DNA of 64,000 nucleotides from Nocardioides sp. J54 (GCF_000519005.1 NZ_JAER01000008.1:62001-126000), one strand, 5' to 3'; shown: positions 15,586 through 24,014, counted from the stretch's first letter. Program-made: numbers and translations. Notes: generated by a model not told the origin, from the sequence alone.

Positions 15586-17049
15586 TCAACGAGCGCGGGA
15601 GCTGAACCCCGCCGCGCTGTGGCCACCACCGGATCCGGTGCCACGCGAGCGCGAGCGGCCGCGGCCGCCACCCGAGCGCTGACCGGCCGGCTTGCCGCCC
15701 TGGCCCCCGGTGCGGGCCTGGCCCGAGCGCTGCCCGCCCTGGCGCGAGCCGCCCCCGGCGGTCGGGCCGGACTGCTTCGCGGCCGGCTTGCGACCGGAGC
15801 GGCGTCGGCCGCCGCCACCGTTGCCGCCCTTGCCGCCGCCCTGGGGGGCGGCCGGCGTCAGGTCGATCCCACCGGGGCGGGAGCGCTCGCCGGGGGCGAG
15901 GTCCTGCAGCAGCGGGTGGTCCGGCGCGGTGATCCGGGTGGTGGTCGGCTTGATCCCGGCGGCCCGGGTGAGCGCGCGTACGTCGCCGCGCTGCTCGCTG
16001 GTCATCAGCGTCACCACGGTGCCGGCGGCACCGGCGCGGGCCGTGCGGCCGGACCGGTGCAGGTAGGCCTTGTGCTCGGCGGGCGGGTCGGCGTGGACGA
16101 CCAGCGACACGTCGTCGACGTGGATGCCGCGGGCCGCGATGTCGGTGGCGACGAGCGTGGTCGCCGTGCCGCTGTGGAAGGCCTCGAGGTTGCGGGTGCG
16201 CGCACCCTGGCTCAGGTTGCCGTGCAGGTCGACGGCCGGCACGCCGTTCTTGTTGAGCTGGCGGGCCAGCGCCTTCGCACCGTGCTTGGTGCGGGTGAAG
16301 ACGACGGTGCGGCCGGGCGCACTGACCAGGTCGAGGAGCACCGGCAGGCGCTGCTCGCGCTCGACGTGGAGCACGTGGTGGTCCATCTTCGCCACGGGCG
16401 ACTGGGCCGAGTCGGCCTCGTGCACGGCCGGCTCGTCGAGGTAGCGCTTGACCAGGACGTCGATCGCGTTGTCGAGCGTGGCGGAGAACAGCATCCGCTG
16501 GCCCGACTTCGGCGTCTGGTCGAGGAGGCGGCGCACGGCCGGCAGGAAACCGAGGTCGGCCATGTGGTCGGCCTCGTCGAGCACGGTCACCTGCACGTCG
16601 GCGAGGCTGCAGTGGCCCTGGCCGATGAGGTCCTCGAGCCGGCCGGGGCAGGCGATGAGGACGTCGACGCCGTTGCGCAGGGCGGTGACCTGCGGGCCCT
16701 GGCCGACGCCGCCGAAGACGGTCGTCGTGCGGAGGCCGGCGGCCTCGGCGAGCGGGGCGACGGTGGCCGAGATCTGGGTGGCGAGCTCGCGGGTGGGGGC
16801 GAGCACGAGGGCACGCGGCCGCTTCGGGGCCGGCCGGCGCGTCGTACCGGACGCGAGGCGGGCGACGAGCGGCAGCCCGAAGGCGTAGGTCTTGCCCGAC
16901 CCGGTGCGGCCGCGGCCGAGCACGTCGCGGCCGGCGAGCGAGTCGGGCAGCGTCGCTGCCTGGATCGGGGTGGGAACGGAGATCTGGGCGGCGTCGAGGA
17001 CGGCGAGCAGGTCAGTGGGTACGCCGAGGTCGGCGAACGTGGACGTCAC
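15586..17049 (-). CDS. DEAD-box ATP-dependent RNA helicase
   Basis: This 487-residue helicase begins at GTG 17049 with GGAGAG 8 bp upstream. The motifs run in order: Q-motif PTPIQAATLP, motif I GRTGSGKT, Ia APTRELA, II DEAD, III SAT, V ATDIAARGIHV and VI HRSGRTARAG. The last 110 residues are a basic Gly/Arg/Ser-rich disordered tail typical of RhlE/CsdA-like actinobacterial helicases that bind rRNA or mRNA. The catalytic core lies within residues 1-370. It probably remodels RNA during ribosome assembly or cold growth. No operon partner is apparent; a WXG100-like gene lies downstream on the same strand. Confidence 0.94.
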   Translation of the reverse strand: MTSTFADLGVPTDLLAVLDAAQISVPTPIQAATLPDSLAGRDVLGRGRTGSGKTYAFGLPLVARLASGTTRRPAPKRPRALVLAPTRELATQISATVAPLAEAAGLRTTTVFGGVGQGPQVTALRNGVDVLIACPGRLEDLIGQGHCSLADVQVTVLDEADHMADLGFLPAVRRLLDQTPKSGQRMLFSATLDNAIDVLVKRYLDEPAVHEADSAQSPVAKMDHHVLHVEREQRLPVLLDLVSAPGRTVVFTRTKHGAKALARQLNKNGVPAVDLHGNLSQGARTRNLEAFHSGTATTLVATDIAARGIHVDDVSLVVHADPPAEHKAYLHRSGRTARAGAAGTVVTLMTSEQRGDVRALTRAAGIKPTTTRITAPDHPLLQDLAPGERSRPGGIDLTPAAPQGGGKGGNGGGGRRRSGRKPAAKQSGPTAGGGSRQGGQRSGQARTGGQGGKPAGQRSGGGRGRSRSRGTGSGGGHSAAGFSSRAR

Positions 17050-17267
17050 AGGTGGTTCTCTCCGGGGAGCGCAGCGCAGAGCGCGGCGATTCCCCTCAGC
17101 TGGGCGTCTCGCCGTGCTGCCCGTCTGGTGACGGGGCGGTGAAGCGGTGCCTCTGTCGAGGGGCGCTGCGCGTGAGCGGTGCGCCGGGACCCGGGGCAAG
17201 ACTGGCCGGGTCGGTGCGACCAGCCTAGGGCCCCGGGGTCCGCGGCGGTGAATCGGCGGCGGTGGCG

Positions 17268-18437
17268 TCAGCCCTCGTCGGTGACCTGGACGGCGGCGCC
17301 GCGCTCGATCAGGCCGTCGACGTCCTCGACGCCCCACGCCGCGAGCGCGTCGCGGGTGTGCGCACCGGCGACCGGGGCCGGCGGCAGCGAGAGCGAGGCC
17401 TTCGTCCGCGAGAACCGCGGGGCCGGCTGCGGCTGCAGCACGCCCTCGTGCTCGACGAAGACCTCACGCGCCTTGATGTGCGGGTGGTCCCTGGCCTCGC
17501 TGATCCGCAGGATCGGCGCGACGCACGCGTCGGTGCCGTCGAAGACCGCGCACCACTCGTCGCGGGTCTTCTGCTTGAACGTCGAGGCGATGAGCTCGCG
17601 CAGCTCGTCGGTCTTCTCGAGGTCCCAGCGGTCGGGGGCGACGTCGGCGATGCCGAGCAGCTTGAGGAACTCGTCGTAGAACTGCGGCTCGAGCGCGCCG
17701 ACGGACATGTGCTCGCCGTCCGCGGTCTCGTAGATGTCGTAGTAGGGGGCACCACCGTCGAGCAGGTTGGACGCCCGCTCCTCCTTGAAGCCGCCGCCGG
17801 CGAGGAAGGCGGCCGTCATCGCGTTGAGGTTGGCGGTGCCGTCGACGATGGCCGCGTCGACGACCTGGCCCTTGCCGGAGGCCTTCGCCTCGAGGACCGC
17901 GGCGAGGATGCCGATGACGAGGTAGGTCGACCCGCCCCCGAAGTCACCGACCAGGTTGCCCGGGAACTGCGGCTTCTCCTTGACCTGGCCCAGGCCGTGC
18001 AGCGTGCCGGTGATCGCGATGTAGTTCATGTCGTGGCCGGCGGCGTGCGCCCACGGGCCGTCCTGGCCCCAGCCGGTCATCCGCCCGTAGACCAGGCGCG
18101 GGTTGCGCTCGTGGCAGGCCTCCGGACCGAAGCCGAGCCGCTCGGCCACCCCCGGGCGCATGCCCTCGACCAGCACGTCGGCCTGCTCGACCAGGTCGAG
18201 CACGGTCCTGACCGCCTCGGGGTCCTTGAGGTTGAGCGCCACGCTGGGCCGGCCGCGGTTGAGGAGGTCGTGCGACCCTCCGGTCAGCATCTGCCCACCG
18301 GGCCGCTCCACGCGGATCACGTCGGCGCCGAGGTCCGCGAGGATCATGCAGGCGTGCGGGCTGGGCCCGATGCCCGCGATCTCGACGACCTTCAGGCCCT
18401 TGAGCGGACCGGTTCCCTGACCAAGCTCGAACGTCAT
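17268..18437 (-). CDS. CaiB/BaiF CoA-transferase family, alpha-methylacyl-CoA racemase-like
   Basis: This 389-residue family III CoA-transferase fold protein has several features that match alpha-methylacyl-CoA racemase rather than formyl/carnitine CoA-transferase: VVEIAGIGPSPHACMILADLGADVIRV at the start, NRGRPSVALNLK, and WAHAAGHDMNYIAITG, where the His (and a following Asp) are the racemase acid/base residues. It interconverts (2R)- and (2S)-methyl-branched acyl-CoAs so that beta-oxidation of branched chains or sterol side chains can proceed. Its promoter carries the same palindrome as the fadA/merR region, which supports a role in the same regulon. Confidence 0.85.
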   Translation of the reverse strand: MTFELGQGTGPLKGLKVVEIAGIGPSPHACMILADLGADVIRVERPGGQMLTGGSHDLLNRGRPSVALNLKDPEAVRTVLDLVEQADVLVEGMRPGVAERLGFGPEACHERNPRLVYGRMTGWGQDGPWAHAAGHDMNYIAITGTLHGLGQVKEKPQFPGNLVGDFGGGSTYLVIGILAAVLEAKASGKGQVVDAAIVDGTANLNAMTAAFLAGGGFKEERASNLLDGGAPYYDIYETADGEHMSVGALEPQFYDEFLKLLGIADVAPDRWDLEKTDELRELIASTFKQKTRDEWCAVFDGTDACVAPILRISEARDHPHIKAREVFVEHEGVLQPQPAPRFSRTKASLSLPPAPVAGAHTRDALAAWGVEDVDGLIERGAAVQVTDEG

Positions 18438-18459
18438 GGGCAGATCATGACACGGATCG

Positions 18460-18476
18460 TGACAGTGTTGGTGTCA
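18460..18476. promoter_or_regulatory. TGACA-N7-TGTCA palindrome before the racemase-like gene
   Basis: TGACAGTGTTGGTGTCA (flanked by G and C, giving GTGACA...TGTCAC) lies 23 bp before the ATG of the CoA-transferase gene. A further TGACA half-site starts at 18448, giving three half-sites at 12-bp steps. It matches the spacing and arms of the site at 12679-12695, so the same regulator probably binds both. Confidence 0.65.
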
Positions 18477-18512
18477 CGGTCGGCTGTTGTCCACTCCTCG
18501 GCACGAGCCACC

Positions 18513-18564
18513 GCCGCTGGTTGAGGTACGAGGCGCGCTAGCGCCGAGCCTCGAAACCAGCGGC
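18513..18564. repeat. REP-like palindromic element, copy 1
   Basis: GCCGCTGGTT (18513-18522) pairs with AACCAGCGGC (18555-18564). Inside are GAGG/CCTC and GGCGC/GCGCC arms around a GCTA loop, so the whole 52 bp can fold as one long hairpin. The GGTTGAGGTACGAG...CGAGCCTCGAAACC pattern is of a kind scattered between genes in Nocardioides-like genomes (from memory). Confidence 0.6.
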
Positions 18565-18612
18565 CCCGATGCACCGGACCGTGCCCGCCCCAGCCCGCCA
18601 CGCAGGCCCGGA

Positions 18613-18656
18613 GGTTTCGAGGCTCGGCCGCGGGCGGCCTCGCACCTCAACCACCG
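18613..18656. repeat. REP-like palindromic element, copy 2 (inverted)
   Basis: GGTTTCGAGGCTCG followed by GCCTCGCACCTCAACCACCG repeats the outer words of the element 48 bp away in opposite orientation (TTTCGAGGCTCG against CGAGCCTCGAAA). CGAGGC (18618-18623) pairs with GCCTCG (18637-18642). The two copies together could form a larger cruciform. Confidence 0.5.
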
Positions 18657-18660
18657 GGAG

Positions 18661-18838
18661 TTGCGCTCGGACCACCTACGTCAGTCTCGCCGCCAGGCGG
18701 ACTGTGCCACCCACCGGAGCCAACTGCGCGCGCGGCAGCGTGGCGCCCGCGCCGGAGGCGCGTCGAGGGCCAGTGCGGGCCGAGCTTGCGAGTGCCTGCG
18801 CGCCGCCCTCGACAGGCGACACGCTCGCGCTGGCGCAA
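18661..18838. other. Intergenic DNA with no recognisable gene
   Basis: This is the remainder of a 400-bp gap between the racemase-like gene and the carboxypeptidase gene. It is very GC-rich with scattered GCGC blocks. I see no start-plus-ribosome-binding-site combination, conserved RNA shape or further copy of the flanking repeats. Confidence 0.4.
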
Positions 18839-20074
18839 TCAGCCAGGGCTGACGATTCTCTCCAGCTCGAAGTGCATGGGGTCGGTCCAGGCCCAGTCGC
18901 CGCCCCAGGCAAAACCCCAGTACTTGAAGATCGCGACGACCTCGCGGTTCATCTGGCCGACGGTGCCGCGCTGGTTGCCGGGGACGTTGAAGTCGAGGGC
19001 CAGGCCGAAGGAGTGGTTGGAGAGCTTGGTGGAGCCGGCGATGAAGCGGGGGTAGTAGCAGCCGGCGTACTCGTCGGCGTGGATCTCCTTGGCGAGGCCG
19101 CGCTTGACGACCTCGATCAGGGCGGCGCGCAGCTGGGGCATCATGTGCTTGTTGCAGGTGACGCGGCCCAGGATCGGGACCTGCTCGGTGACGATGTAGC
19201 TGCGCACCCAGGCCGGGTCGGGGGCGATCCGGCCACCGCCGATCGGGGTGTAGCGGTAGGTGCCGACGGCGTCGCGGAACGCGCCGACGGGCACGACGTT
19301 CTGGAAGGTGCCGAGGTCGAGGCCCTCGCTGGCGACGATGTCGAGCGCGGTGATGGAGAACCGCTCCTTTCCGAAGGCCTTCTCGATCCGCTCGCGGACG
19401 GCCTGCGGGGAGGCGATGCCGGTGTTGATCAGGACGGCGTTGTTCTCCGGCAGGCCGAGCTCCTCGCCCCACCGGGAGTTGATCATGACGTCGACGCTCT
19501 CGACCTCGGCCGGGGACCAGGCGCCGACGTGGAGGCGCTGCTTGCCGATCTGGAGGTAGCCCTCCCCGTCGATGGGCAGCTCCTTCTGGAGGTGGTCCAT
19601 GACGGCCACCTCGCCGCCGGCGATGCGGTCCCACTGCTCCTGGAACTCGGCGCTGCGACTGCCGGTGAAGCCGCGGTAGGCGGCGCCGTCGACCGCGGCG
19701 ACGTTGTAGACCTTGCCGTCGACGGTGAAGCTTCCGTACGACAGCAGGGTGTGCGCGGCGACGCCCTTGTTCTTCTTGACCTTGACCCCGAGGAGCTTGT
19801 CGACGTCCTCGTCGGGGATGGTCTCGTCGCTCACGAGCAGCAGGTCGTCGCCGTACTGGGTGCCGGTGAACTCGCCGGGCGCCGCGACGGCGTGCGCGGG
19901 GTCGAGGGCGTCCTCGGGGACCGGCTCGGTCGAGGCCGCGGCCTTGCTCGGCTCACCGCCGTCGGCCTGGCCCTGGTCGGCGTCGGCGCACCCGGCGAGC
20001 AGGGCGGCGACGAGCACGGCCGACACCGCGGCCGCCCGTGCAGCACCCGTCCTCGCGCGTCGCGCCAGCCCCAT
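18839..20074 (-). CDS. M15-family D,D-carboxypeptidase lipoprotein
   Basis: This 411-residue exported protein has an Arg-rich start, a hydrophobic core, the lipobox LLAGC (Cys about 29) and an acidic linker. The C-terminal VanY/M15 zinc peptidase domain carries SNHSFGLALDFNVPG (His and Asp ligands) and DPMHFELE (third His ligand and catalytic Glu region), preceded by CYYPRF. It probably trims D-Ala from peptidoglycan stem peptides outside the membrane. About 230 residues between the lipobox and the peptidase domain form an unrecognised N-terminal domain. The ATG at 20074 gives the signal peptide directly. Confidence 0.85.
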   Translation of the reverse strand: MGLARRARTGAARAAAVSAVLVAALLAGCADADQGQADGGEPSKAAASTEPVPEDALDPAHAVAAPGEFTGTQYGDDLLLVSDETIPDEDVDKLLGVKVKKNKGVAAHTLLSYGSFTVDGKVYNVAAVDGAAYRGFTGSRSAEFQEQWDRIAGGEVAVMDHLQKELPIDGEGYLQIGKQRLHVGAWSPAEVESVDVMINSRWGEELGLPENNAVLINTGIASPQAVRERIEKAFGKERFSITALDIVASEGLDLGTFQNVVPVGAFRDAVGTYRYTPIGGGRIAPDPAWVRSYIVTEQVPILGRVTCNKHMMPQLRAALIEVVKRGLAKEIHADEYAGCYYPRFIAGSTKLSNHSFGLALDFNVPGNQRGTVGQMNREVVAIFKYWGFAWGGDWAWTDPMHFELERIVSPG

Positions 20075-20175
20075 GGCCCCTTCCCCGCCACCGGTCCTCC
20101 CGGCAGTCCTCCCGGAACGAGGGTAACGCCTGCCCACCACCGCAGGTGCCGGAACCGGCTCGCCCCGGACCAGCG

Positions 20176-20790
20176 TCAGCCGAGGACGCGCATCGCGATC
20201 CACGCGATGTCGTCGGCGGTGCGCGCCGGGTCGGCCGAGGGCTGCATGACGTGGCTGAGCACGACCCGGACGACCATGTCGATGCTCGCGTCGAGCCGCT
20301 GGGGCGGCAGCTGGACGTCGTAGGCCGCCACCCGCTCGCGGATGACGAGCTTGGCGCCCTCGAGGAGGTACTCCGAGTGCGTGGTCAGCAGCGGGAGGAG
20401 CTCGGTGTCGGCGCCGTGGGTCGCGGAGACGACGGCGTGCAGGAGCGCGTTGTCCTCGGCGTACTCCAGGACCCGCTGCGCGGAGTCCCGAATGGCCGCA
20501 ATGAGGTCGTCGGGGTGGGCGTCGAAGGACTGGGCCACCCCGTCGAGGAAGCGGTCGAGCTCGCGCATGACCATCGCCTCGGCGAGGTCGTTCTTGGTGC
20601 CGATCTCGTTGTAGACGGTCTGGCGGCTGACCCCGGCGTGGTCGGCGAGGCGGGCCATGGTGACCCGCCCCCACCCGTCGGTGGTCATGACCTGCACGGC
20701 CGCCTCGAGGAGCCGGTCCCGCAGCGACGGGGGCGCGGCCGCGAAGGCCCCCGCCACCCCGTCACCGGGACGTCCGGCCACGACGGACAC
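20176..20790 (-). CDS. TetR-family regulator of the alkane cluster
   Basis: This protein of about 204 residues has an N-terminal TetR helix-turn-helix (RLADHAGVSRQTVYNEIGTKNDLAEAM) and a helical ligand domain. It is the last gene of the alkB-ferredoxin-tetR unit, where AlkU/AlkX-type repressors sit in other alkane-degrading actinobacteria. The start is uncertain. GTG 20790 is the first start after the ferredoxin stop, but GTG 20781 is also reasonable, and neither has ideal ribosome-binding-site spacing (GAGGGAG). It is the obvious candidate to bind the two tandem palindromes before alkB. Confidence 0.82.
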   Translation of the reverse strand: MSVVAGRPGDGVAGAFAAAPPSLRDRLLEAAVQVMTTDGWGRVTMARLADHAGVSRQTVYNEIGTKNDLAEAMVMRELDRFLDGVAQSFDAHPDDLIAAIRDSAQRVLEYAEDNALLHAVVSATHGADTELLPLLTTHSEYLLEGAKLVIRERVAAYDVQLPPQRLDASIDMVVRVVLSHVMQPSADPARTADDIAWIAMRVLG

Positions 20791-20798
20791 CAGCTCCC

Positions 20799-20993
20799 TC
20801 AGCCCTCGAGCGACAGGGCCAGCACGGGGCAGGCCTGCACGGCGGCGTAGACGTGGGCGCGGTCGGACTCCTCGGGCGAGTCGTCGAGGACGTTGACCTT
20901 GTCCTCGTCCTCGTCCACCTCGAAGTAGTCGTTGGCCATGGCCTCGCACATGCCGAGGCCCTCACACTTGTCCAGGTCGGCGATGATCTTCAT
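20799..20993 (-). CDS. [3Fe-4S] ferredoxin, P450-type
   Basis: This 64-residue acidic ferredoxin has three cluster cysteines: C10 and C16 (KCEGLGMCEA) and C55 followed by Pro (QACPVLAL). The C-x5-C...CP pattern with the second position of a 4Fe cluster missing marks a 3Fe-4S ferredoxin that gives electrons to cytochromes P450. It lies between the AlkB-rubredoxin fusion and tetR, with a P450 gene just upstream of alkB. It therefore probably serves that P450, while AlkB uses its own rubredoxin domain. Confidence 0.9.
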   Translation of the reverse strand: MKIIADLDKCEGLGMCEAMANDYFEVDEDEDKVNVLDDSPEESDRAHVYAAVQACPVLALSLEG

Positions 20994-20996
20994 GTC

Positions 20997-22499
20997 TCAG
21001 GCCTGCACCTTCTCGGGGTCGAACGGGATGAAGTCGATCTTCTCGCGAACCCCGCAGTCAGGACAGAACCAGTCGTCCGGGATCTCGCTCCACGCCGTGC
21101 CGGCGGGGAAGCCCTCGTGCTCGTCACCGGCCGCGACCTCGTAGGTGTAGGAGCAGCCGGGGCACTTGGCCGCGAGCACCTCGCCCTCGAACTTCTGCGC
21201 GAAGAGGTCCTCGGTCTTGACGTTGTGCTGCGACGGCGGCGGGAACTTGGCGAGGTACTTCGCCTCCTTGCCCGGCTTGATGTTGGCGAGGGTGACGTCG
21301 CCGTCGAGGTGGTCGACGACCCGCTTGTCCATGACCTTGCGCCACAGCGGCGGGATGAGCGCCAGGTCGATCATGCCGGCGTACCCGGTCGGCAGCGCCG
21401 GCGACTCCTTGAAGTCGCGCAGCGTCTGGTAGCGCCGGGTCGGGTTGGCGTGGTGGTCGCTGTGGCGCTGCAGGTGGTAGAGGAAGACGTTGGTGACGAT
21501 GTTGTTCGAGTTCCACGAGTGCATCGGAAGGACCCGCTCGTAGCGCTGGCGCTCGCCGACCTTCTGCCGCTTCATGCCGTAGTGCTCGAGGTAGTTGACG
21601 ATCTCGAGCAGGGAGAAGCCGACGACCATCTGCAGCAGGAGGAACGGGATGGTGCCCGGTCCCCACAGCGCGATCACGGTGCCGAAGAGGACGACCGACA
21701 TCAGCCAGGCGTTGAGGACGTCGTTGCCCCAGTGGAAGGGGTGGGTCTTCTTGCGGGCGTAGCGCCTGGACTCCAGCGACCACGCGCTCTTCAGCGACCC
21801 GGAGACGGTGCGGAACCAGAAGGTGTAGAAGTTCTCACCCAGCCGGCTCGAGGCGGGGTCCTCCGGGGTGGCGACGCGCACGTGGTGGCCGCGGTTGTGC
21901 TCGATGTAGAAGTGGCCGTAGAAGGACGGCGCCAGCGCGATCTTGGACAGCCAGCGCTCGACGGACTCCTTCTTGTGGCCGAGCTCGTGGGCGGTGTTGA
22001 TGCCGATGCCGCTGATCATGCCCAGCGACAGGGTGATGCCGATCTTGTCGACCACGGAGAGGTCGAAGTCGCGGACCAGGTCGGCGCTGACGTTGGTGGC
22101 CACCCAGTCGGTGAGGCCGAGCAGGTCGGCGACGCCGGCGACCGGGTTGCCGCCCGCGACCATGTACATCACGCCGAAGAAGGCGAGGTACTGCAGCGGG
22201 AGGTACATGAAGACCACCCAGCGGTAGTACTTGTCGTTCTCCAGCTCCTCGATGACGTCGTCCGGCGGGTTCGTCGGGTCGAGGCCGGCCAGCAGGTCGA
22301 GCACGGGGATAACGCCGAAGACGAGGATCGGGCCGATCCAGAGCACCCAGGCCCAGCCGAGCTCGGCGTAGGTGAGGAACGCGATCACGGCGAACCCGGG
22401 GATGAGCAGCCCGAGCAGCCAGAGGTAGCGCTTCTTGTCCTTCCACTTCTCGGTGGAGCCCTCGGGGACGGTCTGTCCGATGTCGGTCGGTCCGGTCAT
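20997..22499 (-). CDS. alkB: Alkane 1-monooxygenase fused to rubredoxin (AlkB-Rub)
   Basis: This 500-residue integral-membrane diiron hydroxylase oxidises n-alkanes to 1-alkanols. About six membrane helices occupy residues 25-300. The histidine boxes are HELGH (171-175), EHNRGHH (200-206), NYLEHYG (302-308) and LQRHSDHH (343-350). A linker leads to a C-terminal rubredoxin domain with Cys446, Cys449, Cys479 and Cys482 (CPGCSYTYE, CPDCGV), as in Dietzia/Gordonia-type AlkW. Fusion removes the need for a separate rubredoxin gene. Transcription is likely controlled by the tandem operators upstream and by the TetR at the end of the unit. Confidence 0.96.
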   Translation of the reverse strand: MTGPTDIGQTVPEGSTEKWKDKKRYLWLLGLLIPGFAVIAFLTYAELGWAWVLWIGPILVFGVIPVLDLLAGLDPTNPPDDVIEELENDKYYRWVVFMYLPLQYLAFFGVMYMVAGGNPVAGVADLLGLTDWVATNVSADLVRDFDLSVVDKIGITLSLGMISGIGINTAHELGHKKESVERWLSKIALAPSFYGHFYIEHNRGHHVRVATPEDPASSRLGENFYTFWFRTVSGSLKSAWSLESRRYARKKTHPFHWGNDVLNAWLMSVVLFGTVIALWGPGTIPFLLLQMVVGFSLLEIVNYLEHYGMKRQKVGERQRYERVLPMHSWNSNNIVTNVFLYHLQRHSDHHANPTRRYQTLRDFKESPALPTGYAGMIDLALIPPLWRKVMDKRVVDHLDGDVTLANIKPGKEAKYLAKFPPPSQHNVKTEDLFAQKFEGEVLAAKCPGCSYTYEVAAGDEHEGFPAGTAWSEIPDDWFCPDCGVREKIDFIPFDPEKVQA

Positions 22500-22535
22500 G
22501 TGTCTGCCTTCCATCCGGGCGACGGCCGTTGTCGC

Positions 22536-22590
22536 TTGACAAGAAGGTACGAGTTGTAAAGACGTTTGACAAGAGGGCGGCAGTTGTAAA
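22536..22590 (-). promoter_or_regulatory. Two tandem 30-bp operator repeats at the alkB promoter
   Basis: Two copies of TTGACAA-N11-TTGTAAA lie exactly 30 bp apart (22536-22560 and 22566-22590). Each is an inverted repeat with one mismatch. On the minus strand, TTGTCA (22572-22567) and TACCTT (22549-22544) are 17 bp apart and look like -35 and -10 boxes for alkB, so a protein bound here would cover the promoter. An extra TTGTC-N4-GACAA overlaps the proximal copy. Confidence 0.7.
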
Positions 22591-22603
22591 GTTGGGTCAC
22601 GGG

Positions 22604-23965
22604 TCAGCGGACCGCGGCGCCCACCCGGACCGGGAGGTGCTCGAACCCGCGGAGCACCCGGGTGCGTCGCGGCTGCGGGGTCCCGCTGAGCCGCAGGTCC
22701 GGGAAGCGCTCGTACAGCGCACGCAGGGCGACGGCGGCCTCCAGGCGGGCGAGGCTGGCGCCGAGGCAGTAGTGCACGCCGGCGGAGAAGGCGACGTGCT
22801 GGTCGGCGTTCGCCCGGGTGACGTCGAAGGTCGCGGGGTCGTCGAACACGGCGGGGTCGCGGTTGGCGCCGCCGAGGTAGAGCAGGATGCCGTGGCCCGG
22901 CTGGTACGGGCGGCCGGCGACCTCGGTCTCGCGGAGCGCGACCCGCATCGTCAGCTGCACCGGCGACTGGTGCCGGAGCACCTCGTCGACGGCATTGGGC
23001 CAGCCCTCGGGGTGGTCCAGCAGCCAGCGCAGCTGGTCGGGGTGCCGGTCGAGGAGCACGACGGCGTTGCCGATCAGGTTGACGGTGGTCTCGAAGCCGG
23101 CCGCGAGCACCAGCAGGCCGACCTGGTGCAGCTCGGTGCGGTCGAGGCGGTCCGGCCCGTCGAGCCGCGCGAGCTGGCTGATCAGGTCGTCGCCGGGGTC
23201 GGCCGTGATCCGCTCGACGTGGCCGGCGAACCAGGTGTGCAGCTCGCGCAGCGCCGTCTCCGCGCGGCGGTACTGCCCCCACGACAGGCCGGGGTCGAGG
23301 GTGACCGCGGCCTCGTTGCCCAGTTGCAGCAGGCGGCCGCGGTCGTCGGCAGGGACGCCGAGCAGGTCCGCGATGACGGTCACGGGCAGCTGCGCGGCGT
23401 AGTCCTCCACGAGGTCCAGCTCGTCGTCGGCACGGTCGGCGATCGCGTCCAGCAGCTCCGTCGCGACGTCGGCGACCCGGTCGCCGAGCCGGCCCACCTT
23501 GCGCGCGGTGAACGCCCGCGCGACCTGCTTGCGGTAGCGGGTGTGCAGCGGCGGGTCGACGGCCAGCATCGACGGCGGGTCGACCGGGCCGAGCGCCTCC
23601 GGGTCGATCACCTTGTGGTGCAGCCACTGCAGCGGGCGCGGGAGCTCGCCCTGGCCGCCGGCGGTGCCGAAGGCGTCGCTGCGCAGCACCTCGTTGCACA
23701 CGGCGTGGTCGACGCTGGCCGAGATCACCTCGTTGGCGCTGACCGGCCCGCGTGCGCGGAGCTCCTCGTAGGCAGGGAAGGGGTCCTCGCGCAGCGCCGG
23801 GTCGACGACCATCCGGCTGATCAGGTCGCCGCGGCGGGCACCGCGGTGGATCAGCGCGCACTGGAGGCCGTGCGCCAGCCCCCACGCGACGAAGGACCGG
23901 GGCGTGTCCAGCGCCCGTCGTGCCGTGCTGCGCCCGGGCGCCTGGCTCGTCGTCATCGTCCCCAC
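22604..23965 (-). CDS. Cytochrome P450
   Basis: This 453-residue soluble bacterial class I P450 has the I-helix AGFETT (289-294), K-helix ExxR (E328, R331) and heme-binding loop FSAGVHYCLGAS with axial C400. Gly-Phe-Glu replaces the common Gly-x-Asp in the oxygen-activation motif, as in several actinobacterial CYPs. It is on the same strand immediately upstream of alkB, and a matching 3Fe-4S ferredoxin follows alkB. A role in alkane, fatty acid or terpenoid hydroxylation is likely, but the CYP family cannot be assigned by eye. GTG 23965 is used because GGAG lies 6 bp upstream; ATG 23956 is an alternative. Confidence 0.92.
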   Translation of the reverse strand: MGTMTTSQAPGRSTARRALDTPRSFVAWGLAHGLQCALIHRGARRGDLISRMVVDPALREDPFPAYEELRARGPVSANEVISASVDHAVCNEVLRSDAFGTAGGQGELPRPLQWLHHKVIDPEALGPVDPPSMLAVDPPLHTRYRKQVARAFTARKVGRLGDRVADVATELLDAIADRADDELDLVEDYAAQLPVTVIADLLGVPADDRGRLLQLGNEAAVTLDPGLSWGQYRRAETALRELHTWFAGHVERITADPGDDLISQLARLDGPDRLDRTELHQVGLLVLAAGFETTVNLIGNAVVLLDRHPDQLRWLLDHPEGWPNAVDEVLRHQSPVQLTMRVALRETEVAGRPYQPGHGILLYLGGANRDPAVFDDPATFDVTRANADQHVAFSAGVHYCLGASLARLEAAVALRALYERFPDLRLSGTPQPRRTRVLRGFEHLPVRVGAAVR

Positions 23966-24014
23966 CGACCTCTCCTCACCTTCGACCAGTCCCCCACGCG
24001 GGGCTCCTCCGACG

